Below, piece by piece: positions 24,305-34,017 of a stretch of 64,000 nucleotides of DNA. Source of the stretch: Hysterangium stoloniferum (lineage: Eukaryota; Basidiomycota; Agaricomycetes; Hysterangiales; Hysterangiaceae); assembly GCA_015178975.1 (NCBI GenBank), contig WHVD01000274.1, forward strand, positions 1 to 64,000, read 5' to 3'. The notes beneath the pieces are model-generated. The model had not been told where the DNA came from. It did not search any database and saw nothing but the letters and a program-made list of their open reading frames with translations. A program made the position numbers and the translations under genes. Position 1 is the first letter of the stretch. Each line of letters begins with the position of its first letter.

Positions 24305-24315
24305 ATTTTCTGACT
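24305..24315 (+). other. Primer-binding site of gypsy B (self-priming type)
   Basis: ATTTTCTGACT lies two bases after the LTR end. It does not start with the TGG expected for a tRNA 3'-CCA primer but is the exact complement of the predicted first 11 nt of the element RNA. The same PBS is present in the second gypsy B copy on the minus strand near 54385-54395. Confidence 0.65.
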
Positions 24316-24338
24316 AAGACTCGCAGATTGTTTTCAAT

Positions 24339-25331
24339 ATGCCACCAAGAAGAAAAGCACACACACAGGCATCATTACCTGGACCATCAACTCTTCATTC
24401 CCCATTAACTTTGTATACCAGCCAGATGCTTGCAAACCAATTGGAAGCCATGGAAGAAGCCTGTATTGAAGAAGTCCCAGAAAATCAGGATGAATCTGAG
24501 CATGAGGATGAGTCCACGGCCCCAGACAAGGGCAAAGGTGTCGAAAATCCTCCGTCCAGCGATCGACCGCCACTTTCAGATCCCACCTCTGAGTATTCAG
24601 CAATCACTTTAGAAAGGTTGATGAATCATATGCTCGGAGAAGGCAAAAAGAAAGATCTGGAACCCCCATGGTCAAAGGTTGATGCTGCAGAACCCTTCAT
24701 GGGTTTTAACCCAAACAAACTCTCTACTTTCCTCATGCAATGTCGCTTCAATTTCCACTATTGATCTGCCACATTCTCCACGGACTCCCAAAAAGTCAAC
24801 TACGCACTTTTGTACTTGTTGAGATCCGTGTTGAAATGGTTCGAACCGGCTTTTAGCGGACTTTCTGAGGAAGAGCCGCTTTGGCTCGAAGATTGGGATG
24901 CTTTTGTTGAGGAGCTTGAAACCAACTTTGGCCTGTATGACCCGACAGGAGAAGCCGAGAACAGTCTCACAAATATTCACATGAAGGACACACAGTGCAT
25001 CATGGACTACATCGTCCAATTCAATAATCTTGCAGCTTGTTGTCAGTGGGGCGATCCCGCTCTCCGCCACCAATTCTATGCCGGTCTGCTGTCCCGCCTT
25101 GAAGACAAAGTCTCAAAAGGAGAAGATGGCAAGCCAAAAACCCTGTCCTGTATGCACCTCAAAGCTCAAAATGTGGACGCATGTTATTGGGAACGTCACA
25201 CAGAAGTTGCCTGCAAGACCTCCACAGACAAAGTGAACAAATCCACAGCCAATAAAACCAACAACAACTCGTCAACCAGCAACCAGAACTCCACACAATC
25301 TGACAAGAAGAACGATAAAAAGTCTTCTAAT

Positions 25332-25366
<35 letters not shown>

Positions 25367-25392
25367 CCACAACAACAACAACAACAACAACC

Positions 25393-25442
<50 letters not shown>

Positions 25443-25712
25443 AACAACAACAACAACAACAAGGGTCAACAGTCTGGCAAGCAAGCTGGAAAACCCGACC
25501 TCACAGGCAAACTCGGACCCGATGGCAAATTGACCCCACAGGAAAGACAACGTTGTATGGACAATAACCTTTGTCTCTTGTGCGGGAAACCCAGTCATCG
25601 AGTCCTGGAATGTCCACTGGCAAAAGCAAACTCTGCAAAGGGTCAAACAGCCAAGACCTCCATGGAAACCCCATCGAAGGACAAACCGGCTTCCAACTCA
25701 AAAAAAGAGTGA
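24339..25712 (+). pseudogene. Gag of gypsy element B, one nonsense codon
   Basis: The frame starts at ATG 24339, 37 bp after the LTR, and is open to 25712 except for an in-frame TGA at 24762-24764. The minus-strand copy near 53950 has arginine at this place, so this is a CGA to TGA change. The protein has an acidic N-terminal region, a capsid with LKWFEPAFSGLSEEEPLWL (near 24832-24888), a poly-asparagine tract (25327-25470) and a CCHC zinc knuckle CLLCGKPSHRVLEC (near 25570-25611). It would assemble the virus-like particle and bind the element RNA. Confidence 0.9.
25327..25470 (+). repeat. (AAC)n microsatellite coding poly-asparagine in gag
   Basis: About 48 nearly uninterrupted AAC/CAC triplets encode Asn with two His. 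The minus-strand paralogue at about 53350-53420 has only a short version, so the tract has expanded in this copy. Confidence 0.95.
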
Positions 25713-25729
25713 GCAACCCTGTGGACTCC

Positions 25730-25960
25730 ACACGGGTTGGGGGTTGCATTGCCTCTCCACACATTCAAGAGTTTATCCGCCTCATCGCATCCGCTCTTTC
25801 ACATTCTGATTCATTTTTCATTAAACTTATGTCTAATATGATTCTGAAATTCATTTTTTCAGCCCTTATATTCCGGCTCGACTCATTGTTTTTTAGATAC
25901 AAAACTCACACAAGCGAAAAGCTGACCAGCTTCCACCCCACAGAGATTATGACTTAAAAA
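25730..25960 (+). pseudogene. Aspartic protease of gypsy element B, frameshifted
   Basis: The retropepsin segment is recognisable by comparison with the minus-strand copy at 52860-52960, which keeps ALIDSGLTHCFLDTKF. Here the DSG codons at about 25868 have lost a base, so the frame reads into unrelated residues. The region between protease and RT is also shortened. Confidence 0.6.
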
Positions 25961-26055
25961 TCGATCTTGAAGATGGTGCCCAGCCACCTCTAGGACATAT
26001 TTACCCGCTCTCGTCCACGGAACTTTCCGCAATCCACAATTTCCTGGAAGAACAT

Positions 26056-26805
26056 TTGTCCATAGATTTTATCACACCCTCAAAGTCTCCTTTTGGAGCA
26101 CCTGTTCTGTTTGTCAGAAAAAAGGATGGATCCCTTAGACTATGTGTTGATTTCAGAGGACTCAATGCTGTCACCAAAAAGGAATACCTGGGCTTCATAA
26201 TGGGACCTGACGGACTCTGCATGGACGAAACTAAAGTGAAAGTCATCAAAGATTGGCCTGAACCCCAAAAAGGTAAAGATATACAATCCTTCCTTGGCTT
26301 TGCCAATTTTTACCGACAGTTTATCCGCAGATATTCTGACATCACGGTTCCCCTTACCTGTCTTATGCATAAGGATACTCCATGGAATTTTAACGATCAG
26401 TGTCAAAAAGCTTTCAATCTTTTAAAAAATTCTTTTTCTTCAGCTCCTATTCTGTCACATTGGAAACTGGACCTCCTGCTCATTGTTGAAATGGATGCCT
26501 CAGATTATGCACTTAGAGCCATTCTGTCTATCCAGGACTCTGACAGAGAAGTCCACCCCATAACCTTTCTGTCCCAGACTTTTACTGGAGCAGAGCTCAA
26601 TTACAATGTTCATGATAAGGAACTCCTGGCAATTTTTTCAGCTTTCAAAGCGTGGTCACACTATTTGGAAGGCTTGGGAACTCTGATTGACATTGTAACA
26701 GATCACAAAAACCTGGAATACTTTTCTACTACAAAACTTTTGACCCGTCGGCAGGCCCGCTGGTCTGAATATCTATCCGCCTTCAATATGACTATCTGTT
26801 TTTGA
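26056..26805 (+). pseudogene. Reverse transcriptase (palm deleted) and RNase H of gypsy element B
   Basis: The frame opens with RT fingers (FGAPVLFVRKKDGSLRLCVD) and reaches GLNAVTKK; it then passes directly into EYLGFIMGPDGL at about 26182. In gypsy RTs roughly 110-130 residues including the YxDD catalytic box lie between these motifs, so the active site has been removed by an in-frame deletion. The thumb (SFLGFANFYRQFIRRYS) and RNase H (VEMDASDYAL, KELLAIFSAFKAW, VTDHKNLEYF) remain open. Such a copy could only move with enzymes supplied by another element. Confidence 0.9.
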
Positions 26806-26991
26806 CCCGGCCATCTCAGTGGCAAACCTGACACTTTAACTAGACGATGGTACATCTATCCTAAAGAAGGGAGCAATGACTATCCCACAGTAAACCCGCA
26901 CAACCTGAAACCTATTTTCACAAATCAGCAACTTACCGCATCAGTCCATGCAACTTTCCTTGTCCATCCCATTGTCTGTGGAATTATCATT

Positions 26992-28155
26992 ATGGATATT
27001 GAGAAGTTACATCAAGATATTCTATCAGCAATTCCGCTAGACCCGATAACTAAAGCTCACCTTGACAATCCTGTGGACCCCGATCAACCCCGGTGGTCTC
27101 TTGATCAGCATGGTTTCATTAGACTTGACGATCGGATCTATGTACTGGACTCTGACAGCCTCCACCTCAGGATCCTTCAATACAAACATGATCATCCACT
27201 CTCAGGACATTTCGGGTACAACAAAACTCTATCATCAATAAGAAGAGAATATACTTGGCCCGGACTCCGTGGATTCATTAAGCACTATTGTAAATCTTGC
27301 ACTACTTGTCCCCACTCGAAATCTCAGTGACACAAGCCATACGGCCTTTTGAAACAACTCCTGGTACCAGAACACCCATGGAATTCTATCTCTATGGATT
27401 TCATTGAACATCTACTGGACTCTGAAGGCTTTTCCGCTATTCTAGTCATTGTTGACAGATTCTCAAAACAAGGTATGTATATTCATCACTACATATGATA
27501 CAATTACATTTGTGCAGTTAGCAGAACTTTTTATTATCCACGTATTTTCCAAGCACGGAGTTCCATCCCACGTAACTTCCAATGGAGGATCAGAGTTCGT
27601 GTCTCACTTCTTTAGATCCCTCAGGAAATCCTTGGACATGAAACTACATTTCACATCCGGACATCACCCGGAAGGCGATGGACAAACCGAACGCGTCAAT
27701 CAGACATTGGAACAATATCTCCACATATATTGCAATTATCAACAGGACAATTGGAAATCCTTGTTACCACTTGCATAATTTGCTTACAACAATGCACCCT
27801 CGGCCACTACTGGTATTTCCCCATTCTTTGCAAATAAAGGATATAATCCAAATATTACAGTACATCCAGAATGAAATCTCGCCTCTGCTCACACTCAAGA
27901 GTTCACCACGGACCTCCACGAGCTCCACAAGGAACTCCAGACTGCAATAAAGTCCACCCAAGAGCAATACAAACATTCAGCGGACAAACACTGGATCCTG
28001 CCACCCAACTTCAAAATTGGTGATCGTGTTTTTGTCAAAGCTCAATTTTTCCAGACTACCCATCCATCAAAAAAGCTTGCTGAAAAATATTTAGGTCCAT
28101 TTGAAATTATTGCACAAGTAGGTTCAGTCTCTTGGACCCTACAGCTTCCGGATAG
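26992..28155 (+). pseudogene. Integrase HHCC and DDE domains of gypsy element B
   Basis: The HHCC domain is at about 27160-27320 (HDHPLSGHFGY, CKSCTTC). The core has MDFIEHLLDSEGFSAILVIV near 27397-27456 and, in a shifted frame, SNGGSEFVSHFF near 27578-27613, where asparagine (27581) replaces the expected catalytic aspartate. The glutamate region GDGQTERVNQTLEQYL (near 27676-27720) is intact. Frameshifts near 27470, 27650 and 27790 and a TGA at 27328 interrupt it. The C-terminal part (KYLGPFEII near 28087-28113) is recognisable. Confidence 0.85.
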
Positions 28156-28156
28156 C

Positions 28157-28480
28157 ATGTGCACGGTACACCCAGTATTTCATGTTTCTATGTTAGAACC
28201 TTGTATGGCTAACACTATCCCAGATCGCATGCAATCTCCGCCCCCTCCGATCATCATTGACAGAGAACCCGAGTTTGAAATCTCACAAATTTTAGATTCG
28301 AAAATTGATAAGCATCAACGCACTTGTAAACTGCTTTACTTGGTCAAGTGGGCAGGTTACAAGGGCACCGATGAAGAAACTTCATGGATTTTGGCCATGG
28401 AACTCAGTAATGCCATGGAAATCATTACTGACTTTCACACAGCTTACCCACTCAAACCTGGATCACTATCTTCTCTCTGA
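28157..28480 (+). pseudogene. Integrase tail with chromodomain, gypsy element B
   Basis: The frame begins in the conserved HPVFHVSMLEP motif and ends with a chromodomain: EFEISQILDSKI, LLYLVKWAGYKGTDEETSWI, then a C-terminal helix. The aromatic residues of the strand (Y, W and W) are present. In chromoviruses this domain directs integration to marked chromatin. The terminal stop is at 28478-28480. This domain assigns the element to the chromovirus branch. Confidence 0.9.
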
Positions 28481-28780
28481 CTGCACTCTGTGGACCCCAT
28501 GTTACATTTGGACTCATTGTCATTATTCCCTGTCACCCTATGTCTCTCTTTGCTTTTACAGGCTCTGACATGTGTTTCAAGTCCTTAAGTGGACATCCCA
28601 CAGACTTTGATTTTTATGTTTTTCATGCTTTACTTTTATTTTCAAAAAAAATATTATTATTAAACTTTTATTTTATTTCAATCAACATTTATGGGGCTAT
28701 GTTTTTGCCCAACCTCAGCCATCTCCTGAGGAAGCTCTGCTACCTCCATGGGCACCCCATCCTCATCCAACCCAGTGTCC

Positions 28781-29636
28781 TCAGAACCTGGCTTGCAACT
28801 CCTCATATATATATCCACCGAACTCCACAAGGAACTTCCAAAACTCCAAGTGGAGTCCATGGAGCTCATTTGCCACTACAATTTGGACCTTGTTGCTTTT
28901 TCGGAGCAACTCATTCTGGGCCTTGATGCCCTCAGTGATCTGCCCCAACACATCGTCCAACCTGGATATCCCATCTGTCCCACTAATGTCCCATGCCCCG
29001 GATCCTGTGGGTTGCTCATGGACAAGCGAGCACCTCGCCTTGAGGTGTGCACACTGGTAGCACCCCAGTCCCCACCCAGACTTCTGATTGCACTCCATGT
29101 TCTGGTCATTGCAACTGGAACACCGCGGATCGTTCTGCATCAGTAGGTGGACTGGTGCCACTTTCCTTGCTTTCTGTTGGTCTTGGTTAGCTTTCCCCAG
29201 ATATCCCATGGACCCGAGACTTACCTTCTGGGGGCTCTCCCACTCCCCCTCAGACTTGGACTCCACCTCTGTCACTTTGCGCTGAAAATACAAATCAGTA
29301 AAATTCAACAAGTTGAATATTGGGACTTACCTTTCCCACGGCAACCACGGCCCTGTCCGCAGCTGCCTGGGCTTTTTCCGTGGCCACCCATGCAGCCTCC
29401 TCCTCATCTCTCTTCCTCTGCCTCTCCACCTCTTCCTCTGCAGCGAAGGCCACCTGGTATTCCCTGTCAAGGGCTTCCTCCACCTCCCTCGCCTCCTTTT
29501 CTGCCTCTTCACATTGTCGGTGCTGTTCCTCTCACTGTGCCAGTATTTGGGCCATGCTGAGCAGTGCCCAATATGGAGTGCCTGTGGAGGGCCCAGTGGT
29601 CGGCATGGGACATCTTGGCATTGGCTTGGGTCCCAT
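28781..29636 (-). CDS. Antisense spliced gene inside gypsy B: coiled-coil plus Zn2Cys6-like protein
   Basis: On the strand opposite to pol, a TATA-like CCTATATAAAAT lies near 29683-29694, an ATG at 29636, and two exons (29636-29331 and 29281-28781) are joined across a 49-nt GT-AG intron. Exon 1 encodes a Glu/Ala/Arg-rich coiled-coil segment (EEEVERQRKRDEEEAAWVA). Exon 2 has six cysteines spaced CX2CX6CX9CX2CX6C (CSSCNDQNMEC then CYQCAHLKARC), the spacing of fungal Zn2Cys6 DNA-binding domains. A single in-frame TGA interrupts exon 1 near 29530. A related gene with the same promoter motif and an intron of the same length is at 43588. Function unknown; a DNA- or RNA-binding accessory role is an inference. 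Confidence 0.65.
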
Positions 29637-29832
29637 TATGGTGAGATGGGGGTAATAAAGAAGAAGAAATTTTCATTTTTTCAAAATTTTATATAGGCTC
29701 GTTGCATCTGAACCTTACCTTCCAGATCACATGACTCTTTGACACATATGTGTAACTGACATGACGTTTGACACATGCACATAGACGATAAGAACCTTAT
29801 TGAGGTCTAGAGCCTCTTTGGGACTTCGGCAT

Positions 29833-29845
29833 AAAGGGAGGGTAC
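29833..29845 (+). other. Polypurine tract of gypsy element B
   Basis: AAAGGGAGGGTAC directly precedes the 3' LTR. The same string occurs in reverse complement at 43416-43432 beside another LTR. Confidence 0.8.
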
Positions 29846-30645
29846 TGTTACAACCAGAATTCCCACCGGACTCTGGGCACTAACCTATATGCACCTGCAC
29901 CCTATACACACCCATTGTCAGATTACCAGAATTCCCACCAGACTCTGTACATCAGACTTGTCTACATTCGACTTCGTTACATTGTGTATCAGTCACCAGA
30001 ATAACCACTGGACTCCACCCCTGTCTATGTCTGACCTTGTCCTGCGCATCAGTCACTGGACCCCACTCAGAAAACCCATCATCCCTCTAACAGAGCCCCA
30101 TTCCCATTTTAGTCAAATGACCTGTCACGATTCGGACTCCACTCCTGCTCCATGTCCCGTTATGGTTTATGATTTGTCACGATTCAGACTCTGCTCCATT
30201 CCGTCCCATTCCTAACACCAAATTTGGTGTTTACTATTCTCATTTTATGTTTTGCTAGTTTCATTTCATTATTACTGGATTTGGTATGTCATTCATTCCA
30301 CGTCTATATAGTCTGGCAGATGTTGTACATACAATCCAGTCAGAAAATTGGCTTAGATTCCCCCCAGCAATCTAATACATTTTCCACTCTAAACTCCTAC
30401 TTGAATTACACCACTCATGCTAGTCAGAGCCCACGGGCTCTGGCACATCTACCACCTCTCAACCCATGACCTCCAACCTACGACCCCTTGACCCACGAAC
30501 CCTGCCCAGACTCCCTGGGATTCCCATCTGCCTGTCTGAAATTGGACAACATGATCCTGCGAGGGCACAGCCTATAAGCTGAAGCCAAGTCTGACTGGAT
30601 ATCCCGCAGGTTTCTCTGGAAACCCACCGTGTACGTACCCTAACA
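29846..30645 (+). repeat. 3' LTR of gypsy element B
   Basis: It starts TGTTACAACCAG and ends GTACCCTAACA, followed by the TSD GGTGG. It carries the TATA box, the AGTCAGAAAAT string and the hairpin at 30561-30590. Confidence 0.95.
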
Positions 30646-30653
30646 GGTGGCTC

Positions 30654-31409
30654 TTGAATCACATCGAAATTGCCAAGATGTCTTTGAGCTTGGAGTGTCA
30701 TCAGGAAGTGTCTTGCATATCAAGCGCTGATGACTTGCCTTCTATTTATGTTGGTTCAGCTGTCCCAATCATTGCGCAAGAATCACCCACTATGGATGCT
30801 CAGGATTATCCAACACAAGTATCCACGGAGTTTCTGATGACTACAATGGCTGCTGTTCACGATAGTGCTCTTCAAGGCATTCAGGTGGCATGGGAATTGT
30901 GTATGGAGCAATTCGAGACTATGCAGCATCAACTTCTCGAAACACAGCAGAAGAATAACATACCGCAACCCAACTCTGCTGTCAACCCTCATAGAAGGGA
31001 ACAGACCCATGCCTGGAGAGAGAGACAACAACCTTCATCACTACTAGATAGGTTGTCTCCACAGCCAGACGTACCGGGAAGCCTACTGTCATGGCACCAA
31101 ACAACTGCTACCCATTGCCAGAGAAGGAGGCAGCAGCAGGGTACTTTCATGCCATTGGCGCCATTGCTTTTGCACTGCCTTGAAACTCAGCCTGGGAAGG
31201 GCATGCCAGCTCTAGGTTCTCAAAAAGGATCGCAGGCAACTGAGGGGTGCATAAGGGAGTCGGAACAATATCAGTTGACAAAGCATGGGTCGGACGCATT
31301 GACTCAACAAGTTGATTGTGGTCAACAGGAGAAGATGGACCTCAATGGAGGTTACTTGAGTGATGACTTAGATGAGCTGGAGCAGGGGGTGTTGGAATTA
31401 CATAGTTGA
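30654..31409 (+). CDS. Extra ORF downstream of pol in gypsy element 1
   Basis: After removal of gypsy B this 251-codon frame follows the pol stop codon of element 1 by only a few tens of bases. It is uninterrupted, unlike the rest of the element. The likely start is ATG 30654 or 30678. The protein is hydrophilic, Gln/Ser-rich (QLLETQQKNNIPQPN, RRRQQQGTF) with a helical segment around residues 65-100 and an acidic C-terminus (DDLDELEQGVLEL). No transmembrane segment is seen, so it does not look like an envelope protein. I do not recognise it; it may be a separate internal ORF or displaced gag. Confidence 0.5.
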   Translation: MNHIEIAKMSLSLECHQEVSCISSADDLPSIYVGSAVPIIAQESPTMDAQDYPTQVSTEFLMTTMAAVHDSALQGIQVAWELCMEQFETMQHQLLETQQKNNIPQPNSAVNPHRREQTHAWRERQQPSSLLDRLSPQPDVPGSLLSWHQTTATHCQRRRQQQGTFMPLAPLLLHCLETQPGKGMPALGSQKGSQATEGCIRESEQYQLTKHGSDALTQQVDCGQQEKMDLNGGYLSDDLDELEQGVLELHS

Positions 31410-31451
31410 ACCAGCCCACTGTTAATTGCACACTGCGTTGCAGCGTGGGAG

Positions 31452-31740
31452 TGTAACAGGAGCGGACCTGGTGGTGGACTTGGGATGGGACAGTCCACTG
31501 CCTTGTTTCAGGAGGTAAATAGAGGGTAGATTATTTTCCAATCATTACACTGTTTCATTTCTATTATCTGTTGTTAAGGGGGTTAGTCTACAAATGCTAG
31601 CATAAATAGGGAAGCCACCCATTAGTTACAGTAGTTTTTTCGAATTGGAGCCTATTCCTACTCTGTTCATTCCTCTTCATAAGAGCTCAAACCGAAGGAT
31701 TATGCTATCTCTAAAGCGGAACCTTACATCTGGGATGGGA
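31452..31740 (+). repeat. Possible 3' LTR start of gypsy element 1
   Basis: TGTAACAGGAGCGG at 31452 follows the purine-rich GCAGCGTGGGAG, as expected for a polypurine tract and LTR start. No second copy was found in the window and it does not match LTR A, so the end (about 31740) is uncertain. Confidence 0.35.
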
Positions 31741-31804
31741 ATCTGGAACCTATCAATATGGTTTACACTCTCATATCGATTGTATCGCAGTGTACGACAC
31801 GGAT

Positions 31805-31860
31805 CCTAAACCATATAAAGGATCGAATAGGGGTTCATCCACCCAATCACACGTCACAGC
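31805..31860 (+). promoter_or_regulatory. Possible promoter of the F-box gene
   Basis: CCATATAAAGG near 31809 is TATA-like and ACCCAATCAC near 31849 contains a CCAAT box. They lie 105-155 bp upstream of the ATG at 31964. Confidence 0.35.
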
Positions 31861-31963
31861 TAAGCAGGTCTGCGTTTGTCCTTTCCCTGAGTTTGGCCCC
31901 GCTCTATTGCAGTCCCTTTAACATAGGTCTACCAGGATCAAAACCAAGATTGGTATTGAAGAT

Positions 31964-33523
31964 ATGAATGGATCGAGAGAGGGAAAAAGAAATATGCATT
32001 CACCTACAATTCCTGGACCTGTCACTTCCTACGCTAGCAATGAAGCGGCCCCTAGCATCTATCTCGCGGACGGGATGGATGATATAGAATTTAATGCAGC
32101 GCTTCGTTTGTTGGAAACGAAGAATGATGGTAAACCAATGGAAGCGCCTCAGTTGCATTACGATAGCGACCGGTTGGACAAGAACTTCATTCCGCCTATC
32201 CACGATTTTCCCATCGAGATAGTCCAGCGCATCCTTCTTTTTTATATCCCTCCGCCTCATTTTCTTCTCCAAGAAGCGTTTAAAGACCCTAAAAACACAA
32301 TGTCCTTAACATTACAGGAAGCGTACGACTTTATTCATGGACGCCGGGTTCTCCGCTTGGTGTGTAAGTGGTGGAAGGTTATCATCGATGATACGCCAGA
32401 GGGGTGGAGCACGATTCCATTTCTGGGTGACACGCCGATCTCCATTAAATGTTTGGATTACCTTCTTGGTAACGCCAAGCGCTCTCTTCTTGATATCATC
32501 ATTGACGCCCGTTATTGGAACATGGCGGGCCCTGATACAGAAGAGGTGATGAACCGATTAGGGGAGTATCGTAATCAAATACGGAGCTTTGTGATGTTTG
32601 TGCCTAAGAGGTTTTTTGACAATGGCACGTTCCCTTTCCAAAAGAAGGTGGAAATGTTGAACCTGGAGGTATTTGGCCTGTACGACACCCACGACCAATT
32701 CCAATCACTCAATCCTATGAGGATTGAGTCACATTCCCTAACAAGTCTTGTGACCACCTTCCTTTCGACACAACTAGGATGCTTTACATCGGATTCTATT
32801 GCCACCTTGACCTGGCTCAATATCCAACGATGCCGTACGTCCTACATCGCAACTATAATGAAGTGCCGAAGCTTGGAGACGCTCATCATTGATCAAGATA
32901 AAGTGGATCCCCCAGATGCAGCAGATTTATATATACTGACGGAATCAGATCTTCCAAATCTTTCGCATTTCTCATTCCACGCCGCTTCTTCTTTCCATAA
33001 TTATGCATCTCTGTTTGAGGCCCTTGATCAGTCGCCCTTGCAGTCTGTTAGGTTGCGTTGCTCGCATAATCCAACTCAAAAAACAGACGCTCCATGCAAG
33101 ATGTTTAATACGCCCCGCCCAACCATGCAGTCTCTACACGCCGAACACGCTATAATCAGCAGAAATGTTGTCAATAATTTGCCAAATATTCACTCCTTCA
33201 ATATTCGGGATTGTGAGCTGGAACTGTCACCCCAGTCTAACATGACAAGTATTACCGAGGACCGCTCAATGTGGACTTTGATGTATAAAATGGAGATCAT
33301 AAGTTGTTCTGTTGAAATGGATGATTTTGTTCAATACATGAAGTTACATCTCGAGCGCAGGCCTGGATTTGTTGTCCCAGCCCTTCGGTTGAGGGTATCT
33401 CATGGAGAGAATGTGCCTTGGGAGGATGCAATGCAGCATAGGGAGAGGTTGTTGAGGCTGAAAGAAACGTACGTGGGTTGCATTGATATCGACTACGAGT
33501 GGGACGGATCAAAGTTGGTCTAG
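31964..33523 (+). CDS. F-box protein, single exon, 519 aa
   Basis: F-box proteins recruit substrates to SCF ubiquitin ligases through Skp1. After a variable 80-residue N-terminus, the F-box spans about residues 80-150: HDFPIEIVQRILLFYIPPPH, an insert, then RVLRLVCKWWKVIIDDTPEGWSTI, the form seen in the large F-box families of mushroom-forming fungi. The remaining 370 residues alternate hydrophobic strands and helices (for example SLETLIIDQDKV, DLPNLSHFSFHAASS, LQSVRLRCSHN), consistent with leucine-rich-repeat-like substrate-binding sequence. The frame is intact in one exon, which contrasts with the broken TE genes upstream. The start was chosen as the first ATG; an alternative is at residue 11. 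The next gene, tyrosinase, is convergent. The substrate is unknown. Confidence 0.85.
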   Translation: MNGSREGKRNMHSPTIPGPVTSYASNEAAPSIYLADGMDDIEFNAALRLLETKNDGKPMEAPQLHYDSDRLDKNFIPPIHDFPIEIVQRILLFYIPPPHFLLQEAFKDPKNTMSLTLQEAYDFIHGRRVLRLVCKWWKVIIDDTPEGWSTIPFLGDTPISIKCLDYLLGNAKRSLLDIIIDARYWNMAGPDTEEVMNRLGEYRNQIRSFVMFVPKRFFDNGTFPFQKKVEMLNLEVFGLYDTHDQFQSLNPMRIESHSLTSLVTTFLSTQLGCFTSDSIATLTWLNIQRCRTSYIATIMKCRSLETLIIDQDKVDPPDAADLYILTESDLPNLSHFSFHAASSFHNYASLFEALDQSPLQSVRLRCSHNPTQKTDAPCKMFNTPRPTMQSLHAEHAIISRNVVNNLPNIHSFNIRDCELELSPQSNMTSITEDRSMWTLMYKMEIISCSVEMDDFVQYMKLHLERRPGFVVPALRLRVSHGENVPWEDAMQHRERLLRLKETYVGCIDIDYEWDGSKLV

Positions 33524-34017
33524 AGAGTGACTGGGAAATTTTCAAGACTCGGAGTCGTGCGGACAATTATGCCACACTTCCTCAGCCCTCTTTGGTATTA
33601 ACTATTATGATTTTTTTTTTCATTGACTACACATAACATTTAGTGTGACAACCCTCTATTTCTGTACTCTAGAGAAAATCATCTCGCTGCTCCCCACCTC
33701 TCTTTTCGGTCTGCCTTGAAATTTCCAAGTTTCCTTATTTATGTAACTGCCTCTGGGGCAAGTATATTTTAAATTCATAACTGGGTGGTGAACTGCGAAG
33801 TGGCTTCCAAAATCGACTCGGAATTTTTACACCTGGTCACTTTCATGGTGAAACACGCCTAGCAGCATATTTGATCGAAACTGATCATATTGTGATAAAG
33901 CACAGCAAGATAGAAGCGGAGTGAAAGCTGACTATAGCTATCAATGTTACCAAGAAAGTCAAAATGTAGTTTAACAATTATTAAGATGGCCAATTGCCAT
34001 CGAACAATGAACTAAAT
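33524..34017. other. Intergenic region between convergent F-box and tyrosinase genes
   Basis: No coding frame is seen. The segment has T-rich stretches near 33610 and AT-rich sequence compatible with 3' UTRs and polyadenylation regions of the two flanking genes. Confidence 0.5.

Larger units (their letters stand above)
23480..30645 (+). mobile_element. Full-length Ty3/gypsy chromovirus, element B (TSD GGTGG)
   Basis: Two LTRs in direct orientation (23480-24302 and 29846-30645) bound gag, protease, RT, RNase H, integrase and chromodomain. Flanks are GGTGG at 23475-23479 and 30646-30650, a perfect 5-bp duplication, so both ends are original. The element sits inside gypsy element 1. It cannot be autonomous: gag has a nonsense codon, protease a frameshift, RT lacks its catalytic core and the integrase has a mutated catalytic residue. 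It carries an extra spliced gene on the opposite strand between pol and the 3' LTR. Confidence 0.95.

Noticed and set aside
25196-25646. Minus-strand frames of pure Leu or Val repeats
   Set aside because: They are the complement of the (AAC)n tract in gag and have no independent support.
30654-31409. Envelope-like gene of element 1
   Set aside because: No signal peptide or transmembrane segment is visible; the protein is hydrophilic throughout.
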